64,000 nucleotides of DNA from positions 17,328,297 through 17,392,296 of the forward strand of contig OU452206.1 of assembly GCA_911728435.2 (NCBI GenBank), in the 5' to 3' direction. The position numbers and the translations under genes are program-made. The stretch comes from Apoderus coryli. Its lineage: Eukaryota > Arthropoda > Insecta > Coleoptera > Attelabidae. This document shows positions 55,004 through 64,000 of this stretch, piece after piece. Under the pieces are notes generated by a model. The model was not told where the DNA came from. It did not search any database and worked only from the letters and a program-made list of their open reading frames with translations. The stretch's first letter is position 1. Each line of letters begins with the position of its first letter.

Positions 55004-57930
55004 TATGTAATATTAGGTTAATGACGTAGTAATTGAGGAATGACCCGGAATATAAGCGCAAGACATATTGAAATGACCCTTCGAGCCAGTCGTAATGGAG
55101 TTACTCAAACTGATTTCATTTATTCGTGGATGTACCAAACAGGCGAATTCATTCGTTCTAACTTTGATAGACCTTTAACTTATCCATTTCGTTGCTCATA
55201 ATTATTATAGAACACTAAGGTTTTGAGGTAGACTTCAGCTTCTTTTCGAGGTCATTCTGACAATTAGATAATTTACTTAATAAGTGCAATTGGAATATTA
55301 AAGATCATGAAATAATAATACTGTAAGGAAATGATGCAAGAAGACTTGTGTGTGCGGTTGACTCACGCAGAAATGCTTTATTTTTTTTATTCTAATTAAA
55401 ATAATTCCAGAAATTAAACACGTCTGCTCCACAAAATATTTTATATATATATATATGTTCAATTATGTCATCAGAATGGTGTCAGACATGTTTCGGAATG
55501 TACACATTACATCATCAGTGGCTTATATATTATATATATACATTTTATGGAAAAAGAAAATCACACAAAACACAAAACAAAGATGATAGAAATAAAATAG
55601 ATAAAATAAAATAAATTAGGGACTAGAACATCTTGATGTATTATACACTTTTCGATGAGAAATAAAGGTCGAATACGAAAACATGTTTCGGAACTCCAAC
55701 CAGTATTTTGTGGAGCAGACATGTTTAATTTCTGGATAAATCCCGCTCCTCTTAGATATGGATTACTTCAATAAAATAATAATTGTTTAAAATAGTCCTA
55801 TATTGATATAGTATTGTGTATTAAATTTCTGGGATTTAAACGCGAATTAATTATTTAGCAGATAGATTTCTAGAGACACTTTTAAAAGGCCGAATTAACG
55901 ATCCAAAATATTAATGACCAGTTCTGCACTCTCTTGTTCGTATGGAGTCTTCAATAGTACTGACACTGGAGCAGGTGTATATTATATAATACAGAATTGG
56001 GCCCAATATAGAGCAACAATTTCTCCACAACCTTGTTGCCACTCAGAAGAATTGTATCAAATTTACAATTGACAAGATAATCTGCACTCAGCCAGATATA
56101 TATAGGACAAGATTCTTCAAAATATCCAATTACCACAATCAGATGGCACCTTAAAAGCCGAGCAATACTAGATTTTTTGCCTAGATTGTGCCACGTTTAA
56201 ATTTTTTGGTAACAACCACCCAGTTCGACGAAACATGTGCCTGGCCTGGTGAATGTTTCGCGTGTGCAGTGCAGCTATTTGTAGCAAAATTGTTTATCGA
56301 TATTTTTCAGCGTCGAAATTAAAAGCTTACCCAGCATCTAGTCTGCATTTGCTGTAGAAAAAAACTGCGAAAATATATTACCGTTGTGCAGTAGAGTCCA
56401 ATTTGTTTTAACGTGACACAGATTCATGTTTATAGATTAGTACCTGCTTGTATTAACTCTCCTCGGAGACGCTCTTGCCCGTTTTTCAGAGGGCAGCTTG
56501 CAGAGCCTTTGGACCCTCTTTAAACTTCTACAGGTTTATTCCAAACATTTGGCTTCAAGATCACTTCGCTTGACCTTGATTTAAACGCTTGTTGGATCAA
56601 ATGCAACATTCTACCAGTTTTATCATCACCAGCTAGACATGATCTTCACACTTCAAATCGTTGGTAATTATAACACCGAAATTGCTCGGCTGGTAAGTTG
56701 TGTGTCCTCTAAGAATGTAAGTAATTCTAGGGTTATTTAGTCCAAGATGTAGGACAGTTATTAGGTTTTGTAAAGATTTTAGAATTTAAAACAATGCATT
56801 TACTTTTTAATTTAATTTTATTAGTTCGCCATGATACATTTTTTTAGTTCATTTGAAATAATTAATTTCAAGAGAAACATAACAGAATTTGCAATATTTT
56901 GTTGATAATCTTTCTGCTAAATATTTTAATTCAAACGAGAAAATACCTATCTATATAATTATTATTATTAGTAGAGGACCAAAAATATTTAAAGGTGTCA
57001 TGTGTTTTTAATTTTATCAAATAATTTAATTTGTTTTTTGTATTTTTATATATTATACTATGTGTCCGTTGGTGCTATCAGAATCAGATGTGATGCTATA
57101 TTTAAAATAATGTTCGAAACATAAGCTAACGTTATCTTAAAGCGTTATAGGTTATGTTTGCTAATAAATAATTGCTAGTATTGTGAAAAATAAAATGTTA
57201 CAAATTTCAATCGGTTCTATAAACTTGTGTATGTAGTTGAAGAATTGTTAAGGTTTGCTATCTATACTGATGAGACAAAAAGTTCCAAATCAGAGTCAAA
57301 TCGCAAGATGCCTTTGTTTTAGAAATCTTAAATTGTTAAAGTTTTGGCTTTGGAAAAGAGAAATAGTTTGTGTGCTTCGATAATTTCTACTTTTATTCAA
57401 ATTATTAGTTATATTTCAGTATTTATATTTTGGTTAATTAATTTATTAGTTACAGGGTTGCTAATTTAATTTTGAAAAATATATTTCAACGATTACAATG
57501 TTTATTTTGTTCAAGAACTCAAAAATACTTCCTTCCTGTACACAACGTTGGCGATTTCATAAAAAAATACTTTTTATTGACGTGTAATCAACCCACCAAT
57601 CTCTCTGAGAAATAATTATTACAATGTGGAAATATAATTTTCCAAAATTAAACTAAAAAACCTTTAATAAAATAATTATTGCAGCAAAACTAATAGAAAC
57701 AAATATGTACCGAGAATTTTTATTAATAAAACATGGATATTGTTTAGCTCGAGTGTGAAATTTTGTAGAAATTGCTTAGATTGAAATTTGTAACATTACG
57801 CATATTTAAAATTGCATAAATGGTATTTGTGAAATGTGTAATTTGTTATTCCAGTCATTCTTATAATATATTTATGTGTCTTGTATTTTGTACATTATTA
57901 ATTTTAAATAAATTAAAACAAACTATACTA
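55004..57930 (+). other. Probable Fndc3 3' UTR and downstream AT-rich DNA
   Basis: No further coding sequence. Several AATAAA-type signals exist, for example 55,771 (CAATAAAATAA) and 57,907 (TAAATAAATT). The actual cleavage site cannot be chosen from sequence. It contains the inverted-repeat element at 55,406-55,735. Confidence 0.45.
55406..55735. repeat. Inverted-repeat element with hammerhead-like hairpin
   Basis: Ends TTCCAGAAATTAAACACGTC (55,406 onward) and its near-complement (about 55,700-55,735) enclose a TA-repeat and, on the minus strand, CTGATGA-T-GTAATGT-loop-ACATTCC-GAAACATGTC at about 55,475-55,517. A TGTTTCGGAA motif occurs twice in the same orientation. Confidence 0.55.
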
Positions 57931-58500
57931 TTATTTAACTATAATAATATCATGGTTGACGGTATTATTCTATTATATTACAAAAAAAATAACTAAATAG
58001 ATGTTATTACTTTCGTGGCTGGAACATTAAAATTGTATCTATCAAATATTATTCAATAGATTAAATACTTTTATCTTATTAAGTTTAATATAACGATATA
58101 TTATATAAATATTTTAAATAAAAATATATACAAATAAATAAAATGGTATAATAATTATTATTATTATGTAGTATAATCTGGAATAATGAAATTTTATATA
58201 TAATATATATATACTTACATGTAGTAGTTAATCATATTATGATCCTTATCAATTATTTTATGATTATTAATTAATTACAGAATTAATGGATTTGTGTAAT
58301 CATGGATATACTGCGTAAAAAAAGCGCGAAAAACAAAAAATTATATATATTATTATTGAATAAATTAATTAATATATTATTATAATTATATATATAGGAG
58401 ACAATTATTATATACAAATTTAAATAAATCAATTATATTTTATGTACTAATCTGTTGTTTTATTTCTAATGTTTGTACACATTTGCACTATTTTCTGAGG
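57931..58500. other. No gene seen
   Basis: Extremely AT-rich (many TATATA and TTATTA runs); no feature recognised. Confidence 0.5.
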
Positions 58501-58504
58501 GCTC

Positions 58505-58690
58505 TTTTGATAAAGGGTGTCCCAAAAGTAACGCAAGATTTGAATTTGCCGCCATTTATGCAGTAAAATAGTAAAGCAAAACAAGTCGACAGCTGAGAGT
58601 TTAGGGTGAGTAAAAATGGAGCGTTAGAATATCGTGTCTTCATTATTGAACAATATTTCAACTCACAACACATCTAAGAACAGTTCTGAA
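58505..58690 (+). pseudogene. mariner-type element 5' end and transposase N-terminus, truncated
   Basis: GGTGTCCCAAAAGTAACGCA looks like a terminal repeat. From about 58,617 the plus strand reads LEYRVFIIEQYFNSQHI then a stop, the first helix of an IS630/mariner-type DNA-binding domain. Nothing downstream fits. Confidence 0.5.
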
Positions 58691-58699
58691 TGCCAATAG

Positions 58700-58880
58700 T
58701 TTACATGGTTTTCATTACGCGTACATTGAGAGCAGTTTGTCATACGGCCTGTGGTTTTGGGGCTCCAGTAGCATGGCCAGGGACGTTTTTGTGGCATAAA
58801 AGCGATTAATGCGTTGCATTGCTGGTGTTCGTGCATCCCATTCTTGTCAAAGTCTTTTGATTCTCATATCAAATATTTTA
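58700..58880 (+). pseudogene. LINE RT C-terminal fragment
   Basis: Plus strand reads VYIESSLSYGLWFWGSSSMA, RDVFVA, a stop and KRLMRCIAGVRASHSC. This is the typical 'YG..FWG.S..A..VF..QKR..R.I.G' region after the RT thumb. Confidence 0.65.
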
Positions 58881-58897
58881 ACTATGGATGATTACAG

Positions 58898-59008
58898 AAG
58901 TCGCAAATAATGCGAGAGGAAGGTTCAAAAATACGAAAATATAGTGATAATTATATCACTATATTTTCGTATTTTTGAACCTTCCTCTCGCATTATTTGC
59001 GACTTCTT
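58898..59008. repeat. Near-perfect palindrome, ~53-bp arms, 4-bp spacer
   Basis: GAAGTCGCAAATAATGCGAG onward to TATAGTGATA is followed after ATTA by its exact inverse. The outer part, with CTTCTTCAGG at the right, reads on the minus strand as CTGAAGA-A-GTCGCA-loop-TGCGA, another degraded hammerhead-like hairpin. Transcripts would form one long duplex. Confidence 0.85.
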
Positions 59009-59139
59009 CAGGTTTATTATTTTTTATAACTTATGCTGAAACCAAACAATATAAGTAATTATTGTACGTTCCTCAAAATACCTTTTTGACACAAGTCTAA
59101 AGGTATTGATTTTTAAATAGTATGTTATGTCCGTCATTA

Positions 59140-59462
59140 TTTAAGAATTGCTTGTTACATAAAGCAACAAGACTTTAAGTTATGTTGGAAATTTGTTTCA
59201 CACTACCATGCTTTCACCAGACGGCCGTTTCGTCGATCCACGACTCATCAGTAGTGATCGGCAGGCAGTGTAACCCAAATTTCCAACATTTACAAAGAGC
59301 TTATACTAGCACGAAAATTGATTGAGAGAGAGAGAGATGTTTTTGGCGACATCTAGCGTGAACAGGCAATATGCCGGGTGAAACACAGTTCACAAACGAT
59401 GGCCGGACAAGAAGTAACAACTCCATTATATCCTATTGCCTGTTCACATCTCTCTCTCAATA
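59140..59462 (-). mobile_element. Ribozyme-bearing non-autonomous retroelement, copy C
   Basis: Minus strand. It carries the same end hairpin as the 49.3-kb repeats (CTTGTTGCTTTATGTAACAAG), a hammerhead ribozyme, the 'ttggcgacatctag' motif, and an internal inverted repeat (GAGAGAGAGATG...GTGAACAGGCAATA). It lies directly upstream of a LINE fragment. No ORF. Confidence 0.7.
59214..59257 (-). ncRNA. Hammerhead ribozyme (type I), copy C
   Basis: Same core, stem II and stem III as copy A at 32,377. Stem I differs: TCACTA instead of TCACCG, still pairing with TGGTGA (U-G and A-U replace C-G and G-U). The enclosing helix also differs: here GTTGGAAATTT (59,184-59,194) pairs with AAATTTCCAAC (59,277-59,287), plus an ACACT/AGTGT helix. 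Preserved pairing despite sequence change argues for selection on the RNA structure. Confidence 0.88.
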
Positions 59463-59942
59463 AACATATTAATTTTAATACCGAAACGTCGTATAATGTG
59501 TAAATGTTGACGAAAAAAACACCTAAATATTCAAATCCGTTGATTGATAATATAAAATTCTCAACCTTTACTGATTGCCAAGCAGCCGTCAGATATTCTG
59601 CATTTTATCCTAACTGGAGACAACCTAATGTTCAACAACTGCACCGGATAATGAAGAGAAACAAGTTTCTTAAAACGCCAGCGATATAATGCTTAACTGG
59701 AAAACATTTAGGAAAACACACAATTTTCAGCAGGAATATTCTTTGAATGCGACCACTTCAATTGGCTCTAAGATTAAATGGTCAAGAGTAAACGTACCTT
59801 CAATTTTTTCAAAACAACGTTCCGGGGCTTTCAGATATTCCTCGATATTTGATTTATGCAGAACGGTGTACCCAGCACTCGAGAATTTCCTCCTCAATGG
59901 AGGTAAATATTATTGGCAGCTAGAAGTCTAGAACTTATTCCG
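59463..59942 (+). other. Short open stretches of unknown nature
   Basis: Two ORFs of 61 and 80 codons (59,504-59,686 and 59,689-59,928). I recognise no domain; the second ends just where LINE coding begins, so they may be decayed mobile DNA. 'ataccgaaacgtcgtat' near 59,479 recalls the 3' part of the hammerhead-like hairpins. Confidence 0.25.
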
Positions 59943-59944
59943 CG

Positions 59945-61286
59945 TTATTAAACATTACAGACGATATCTTTACAGCCATTGACCGAGGAGAGTTGACTGC
60001 TACAGTAAGGCGTTTGATAGACTGAATCATGAACTTTTATTGTCGATTCTGGGATTTTTGGGATTCACTAATGATATTATTATTGAAAAATTACTTAAGC
60101 AATCGCACACGAATGGTACAAATTGGGGGAAATTTATCTCAAGAAAAAACATTAATAATGGAGTGCCACAGGGTTCAATTCTGATACTATTTACCCTATT
60201 TACATCTCAGATCACAGAAAATATTCAATATTCCAAAACTCATATGTATGCAGACGATACTCAAATATATCTGTCATTCTCATCTGAGAATGTAAATGCA
60301 GAAGTTGATAATTTAAATCGGGATTTGGCCACTGTTGTTAATGATTCGAACTCCCATGGGTTAGAGTTGAATCCGAGTAAGTCGGAATTGCTGTTGTTTG
60401 GTAATAGCTCTCTCAGGAATCGATACAAAGATTTGAACCTCACTGTAAGTAATGTCATGCTTAGGGCCTCCTGCTCAGCCAAAAGCTTGGGATTGTACAT
60501 CGACACGGATATGAAATTCACAAAACACGTGAGCAACTGTATAAAACGGGCCTTTGCAAATTTGAAGTCAATTTATAATAACCGCAGTATATTTAATTTC
60601 CAAACAAAAAAGTTACTGTGTGATAGCTTAGTTCTATCCCAATTTAACTATGCTGATGTTGTGTATGGACCATGCTTAACGAGATCACATGAAAACAGAA
60701 TTCAAATGATGCAGAATTCGTGTGTACGATTGATTAGCGGTATTCGCAGGGGCCAAAGGGGATTAAGTGCTAAACTGGATGAAATCATAAACAGTAAGGA
60801 ACCCGAATATCTGTATGAAAGAATAATTTTTACGGGTCATGCTCATTCTGTCAATATTAGATATAAATCGTCAATTGCGCCACCATTCCATTCTACTGCG
60901 ATGTTTAAACGGTCTTTTTCTTATACTATTGCTAAATATTACAACAGATTGCCGGGTGATGTGAAATTGTTGACGGGCTATAGATTTAAGCGGTCTTTCA
61001 GACATGTTTTGAAAAATTTGGTATAAGTAGCGTAAGGATTTTATTATTTAGTAATATTTATATTTCTTTTTTTGTTGGATTCAAAATCACTTATTGAAGA
61101 TATCTGGAATTTCTAGGGAATTTTGATTTTTCTTAACATCATGTGGTTTGCTGTTTCATTTCATTTTTGTATTGTGTTGCTAATTTGTGTATGTCGTTAT
61201 CTGTGTTTGAGGTTAAGTGAGGAGGCTTAAGCCTCAACTTCGCCTATTGTATACTTTCTTGCAATAAAGTCTTTATTATTATTATT
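59945..61286 (+). mobile_element. 5'-truncated LINE, family 2
   Basis: Starts with ALLNITDDIFTAIDRGELTA and, after a small frame change, KAFDRLNHELLLSILGFLGF (end of block A). The frame 60,040-61,023 carries block B (NNGVPQGSILILFTLFTS), the catalytic HMYADDTQIYLSF, the thumb (AKSLGLYIDTDMKFTKHVSN) and a complete C-terminal domain. The 3' UTR ends in AATAAAGTCTTTATTATTATT at about 61,286. The best-preserved C-terminus of this family in the window. Confidence 0.9.
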
Positions 61287-61520
61287 CCATTTCATTTTTT
61301 TTTTGGGGTGTCTTTAAATTTTCTGTAAAACTCCCATACTTTATGGTACATTATGTGAATTATAGTATGTCAACACTGTAATTTTAAATATTGTAAATGA
61401 TTTTCAATAAGAATCCATAAACTTAATAGTGTGGAGTGCAAAAGAAACCTGTGGCATTTCAAAATGAAACAATTCAATTCATAAAATAGTATTTTTTTAA
61501 TATATTTTAACAAAGTACTT

Positions 61521-61782
61521 TTAATCTCTGTGCGATCTCCTCTTTGTTCTGCTTTTCCTATGCTTTGGACTTTTAGACTCAGACCTCGATCGTCTACTTC
61601 TTGTGGACCGTGACCGCGACCTTCTCTTGTGATCTCGTCTCCGTTTTCTTGAAGACGAACGCGATTTTCGATGTTTCGAATAATTATAATCATCGCCCGC
61701 TTCTTTTATATTGACGATGTTGAATGGTCTCTCAGGTGATTCTGACCATCGCCAGTTTCTTCTAACAGGGGAATCCCAGCCA
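61521..61782 (-). CDS. ZRSR2: ZRSR2-like last exon (RS region)
   Basis: Begins GWDSPVRRNWRWSESPERPF, then Arg/Ser/Lys-rich sequence to a TAA at 61,521-61,523. Confidence 0.9.
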
Positions 61783-63082
61783 CTAAAAGCAAGTAAGTTT
61801 ATAATGATTTATTTCCATAATATTGAAGAAAACTAACCTGTGGTCATATTGTTTATTCCCTTCTCGTCTACTACTTTGTCGCTTTGATTTGTCTTCTTGA
61901 TTTCCTGCATATAAACTTCCAGGATTTCGAAAAATATGTAAGAAATTGCATGCGTTTCCCTTTGGACATCGGTTTCTAAAAAACAGACCTAAAAGACGCA
62001 ACTTTGTTATTTAAGTTCAATTTATAAACATGTTATTGCCGTTGGCGTTGTTCATTGACTTTCTTTCTTGTTGAGAATTGCCCAGTTGTCCTAAAGAATC
62101 TATTGGTTCTTCAGGACAACTGGGTGATTTCTAGATTAGACCATCTAACAGAAGATCTCTTTAGGTCTAAGTCTAAGGCCAGAAAGACTCCATTACAATC
62201 CACAATTTGATGAACTATAATACGCTAACGGAAGGGTTATAAATCCAACTTTAATCTTACCACAAATAGCAGCATTCCAACTAGCAATTCGGCAAAATTG
62301 CACATTTAATTGTTTCCCGCCATACCATCTACCATTAAACGTCTTATAACATAGCAATGCAGCTCTAGTACTAGAATATTCGATAAAAACATTCCCTCGC
62401 AAATGCTGTTCATGATTACAACATGTTGTAACTCGTTCAATGTTGCCACATTTCTCCATTTCCGACACGACATCTATAAAGAATTCCCGATAACTCTCAA
62501 ATGTCTCCTCTTTTTCAAACTCTAACGATGAATCACTGCCATGTTCATTTTCAACTGTCTCTAAACTACCATGTGTAAAGAAGTTTGGGATCAAGATTGT
62601 TTTACTAACGCCAGGTCTTACATGATTTCTGGAACACATATCGAAGAATCGACATGAAGAAGTTTTTTGGAAAAATGGACAAAGTTGTTTTCCGGGATTT
62701 GTTTCTAAATCAACTTTCAAATGGACAGGCGTATCACCACCATTTTCTATAAAGTCACTTATTTCCGAATCAAGCGCCTCTTGAGCTTTGCGTTTCTCTT
62801 CTAATTCTTTAGCTTTCTTCTCTGCTAACTCTTTAAGCTTCTTTTGTTCTCGATCCCATTCCAATTTAATTCGTGCATTTTGTTTTGCACGTTCTTCCCT
62901 GGCTAGGGCGATTTTTTCCTGTAAAAATTCCCATTGTTGTTGTGCTTCAATTTCTACTTTCTTCCAATTTGCTTCTTGTTCTGCGTGGATTCGTACTTCT
63001 TCTATTTGTCTGTATGCATCGGCTATTTCTTGTTCTTTTATCCATTTTTGGTAACTTGGGGAACGCTCCCTTTCACGCTGTT
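61521..63082 (-). CDS. ZRSR2: U2AF35-related splicing factor (ZRSR2-like), three exons, 5' end missing
   Basis: Exons 63082-62261, 61988-61838 and 61782-61521 splice in phase. Order: charged Glu/Lys/Arg-rich helix with SPSYQKWIKEQE near the start; zinc finger 1, CPFFQKTSSCRFFDMCSRNH (C-x8-C-x5-C-x3-H); an RRM of the UHM type ending LRGNVFIEYSS and FNGRWYGGKQLNVQF; zinc finger 2, CG|LFFRNRCPKGNACNFLH (C-x7-C-x5-C-x3-H); then a C-terminal Arg/Ser region with RS dipeptides. ZRSR2 recognises the 3' splice site, mainly of U12-type introns, in the nucleus. Exon 1 in this list begins inside a codon, so a 5' coding exon is unaccounted for. Head to head with THG1L. Confidence 0.92.
61838..61988 (-). 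CDS. ZRSR2: ZRSR2-like exon with zinc finger 2
   Basis: One base from the previous exon completes the Gly codon after the first Cys of zinc finger 2. Contains RCPKGNACNFLHIFRNP. Exits two bases into a codon at GTTAG. Confidence 0.9.
62072..62132 (+). ncRNA. Intronic hairpin, ~26-bp stem (miRNA-precursor-like), unproven
   Basis: In the ZRSR2 intron, GCCCAGTTGTCCT and AGGACAACTGGGT pair perfectly over 12 bp and the helix extends both ways with few mismatches around a TCTATTG loop. A similar hairpin forms from either strand. Could be a microRNA precursor or a tiny MITE. Confidence 0.35.
62261..63082 (-). CDS. ZRSR2: ZRSR2-like exon with zinc finger 1 and RRM
   Basis: Acceptor AACATAG (63,083-63,084) and donor GTAAGA. 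A long Glu/Lys-rich coiled-coil-like segment, then the first zinc finger and the RRM, which includes EETFESYREFFIDVVSEMEK. Confidence 0.92.
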
Positions 63083-63406
63083 CTATGTTAAGAATTGATT
63101 GATTTGTTATATTACATTAACATTATTTTTATACCGAGTGGTCTAACGAAAAGTACTCAATGGACCACTCCGTATAATTAATGTACAAAAATTGGTTTAT
63201 TGCTAAATAAAACAGGAACAAATTGTAATGTAGTTTTAATGAAAACGTAAATTAGAAAATTACCAATGCTGCAATAGTTCTACTACCCACATACAAGCTC
63301 GGCGCATATACCAAACAGATGATGGATAGGTTGCCCACCAAAGAAGAAAAGACATGTTTATGTTTAATATTTTGAGGTTATTTTCGTAATAAAATGTAAA
63401 TAAAGT
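63083..63406. promoter_or_regulatory. Probable shared 5' region of ZRSR2-like and THG1L-like genes; small MITE
   Basis: This 324-bp gap separates divergent genes, so it should hold both promoters and any missing 5' exon of the ZRSR2-like gene. At 63,129-63,177, ATACCGAGTGGTC and GACCACTCCGTAT form inverted ends of a ~48-bp mini-element. No motif is clear enough to place a transcription start. Confidence 0.4.
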
Positions 63407-64000
63407 ATGAAATTGTTTAGATTTACTTTCCATATTCGAAAGTTATGCACAACCAATATGGCAAAAAGCAAATTTGAATACGTAAGAAATTTTGAAAGCG
63501 AAGATGTTCTGTTACCAAATTGTTGGATAGTGGTTCGAATAGATGGAAAAGCATTTCACAAGTTTTCAACAAAACACAATTTTGAAAAGCCCAATGATAT
63601 ACGTGCTCTGAATGTAATGAATAGATCTGCAATGACTGTTTTAGATGAATATAAAGATATTTTAATAGCATATGGACAAAGTGACGAATATTCCTTCGTA
63701 TTGCGAAAAGATACCACACTTTATAATAGAAGAAAATCTAAGATTATGACTTATATTAACAGTTTGTTTACCTCATCATATGTCTATTTTTGGAAAGACT
63801 ATTTTAAAGACGTACCACTAAAATATCCACCAAGTTTTGATTCAAGAATCGTCTTATATCCCACCGATAAAAACCTTCGAGACTACCTAAGTTGGAGGCA
63901 AGCAGATTGTCATATAAACAATCTCTATAATACAACATTTTGGGCATTGGTCTTAAAAAGCAATTTGACAAACTCAGAAGCCGAACAAAGACTTTGTGGG
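63407..64000 (+). CDS. THG1L: tRNA-His guanylyltransferase, N-terminal 198 residues (runs off window)
   Basis: Thg1 adds G-1 to the 5' end of tRNA-His, needed for histidylation. The frame runs uninterrupted from ATG 63,407 to the window edge. It contains [20 protein letters not shown], the metal-binding [11 protein letters not shown] (Asp46), the hallmark GQSDEYSFV (residues 91-99), SRIVLYPT and [14 protein letters not shown], all diagnostic of Thg1. The first 17 residues ([17 protein letters not shown]) are basic and hydroxylated without acids, like a mitochondrial leader. A second in-frame ATG at 63,458 precedes AKSKFEYVR and would give a cytosolic form. No intron in this part. Confidence 0.95.
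   Translation, partial: MKLFRFTFHIRKLCTTNMAKSKFEYVRNFESEDVLLPNCWIVVRIDGKAFHKFSTKHNFEKPNDIRALNVMNRSAMTVLDEYKDILIAYGQSDEYSFVLRKDTTLYNRRKSKIMTYINSLFTSSYVYFWKDYFKDVPLKYPPSFDSRIVLYPTDKNLRDYLSWRQADCHINNLYNTTFWALVLKSNLTNSEAEQRLCG

Noticed and set aside
57258..57285. CTGATGAG as a hammerhead core
   Set aside because: No GAAAC or cleavage triplet follows within a plausible distance.
63263..63355. Minus-strand ATG with 31 open codons as the missing first exon of the ZRSR2-like gene
   Set aside because: Its donor leaves two bases, which would create a stop with the next exon, and the peptide does not resemble family N-termini.

Overview
The window is animal, almost certainly insect, nuclear DNA. It is AT-rich, with intron-split genes, canonical GT/AG junctions, an arthropod-type mix of LINE, mariner, rosa-like and BEL/Pao elements, and no bacterial features. 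I cannot place it to order from sequence alone.

Three host genes are present. (1) A large plus-strand gene of the FNDC3 family occupies about 7.7-55.0 kb. I resolved eleven exons that splice in phase, giving 1,132 codons and a stop. They encode a proline-rich N-terminal region, nine fibronectin type III repeats and a C-terminal membrane anchor. The first exon(s) lie upstream or were not recognised. (2) A ZRSR2-like (U2AF35-related) splicing factor lies on the minus strand at 61.5-63.1 kb, with three exons and its 5' end unresolved. (3) A THG1L-like tRNA-His guanylyltransferase starts at 63,407 on the plus strand and runs off the window. Genes 2 and 3 are head to head about 325 bp apart and probably share a promoter region.

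Most of the rest is mobile DNA, mainly in the 31.6-kb FNDC3 intron (7,928-39,541) and the later introns. Two 2,412-bp DNA transposons, almost identical and each with an intact 566-codon ORF, flank FNDC3 exon 7,743-7,927. Other DNA elements are an intact rosa-like (DD41D) mariner at 53.1-54.4 kb, a mariner relative with about 365-bp inverted repeats at 18.0-19.7 kb, and several broken transposases. There are at least ten 5'-truncated LINE fragments, tRNA-derived SINE copies, a BEL/Pao gag fragment and several large foldback repeats.

The most interesting signal is RNA-level. Three sites match the full hammerhead ribozyme consensus: 32,377-32,420 and 59,214-59,257 (one family), and 44,138-44,185 (a second family), all on the minus strand. 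The first two lie in short retroelement-like repeats and are enclosed in longer stems whose sequences differ but which still pair. One of them sits in a roughly 365-bp element with 35-bp terminal direct repeats that has inserted into a LINE. A wider set of hairpins of the form CTGANGA-N-stem-GAAAC recurs inside inverted-repeat elements across the window. This is consistent with one or more populations of non-autonomous, ribozyme-bearing retroelements (Penelope-like or retrozyme-like).
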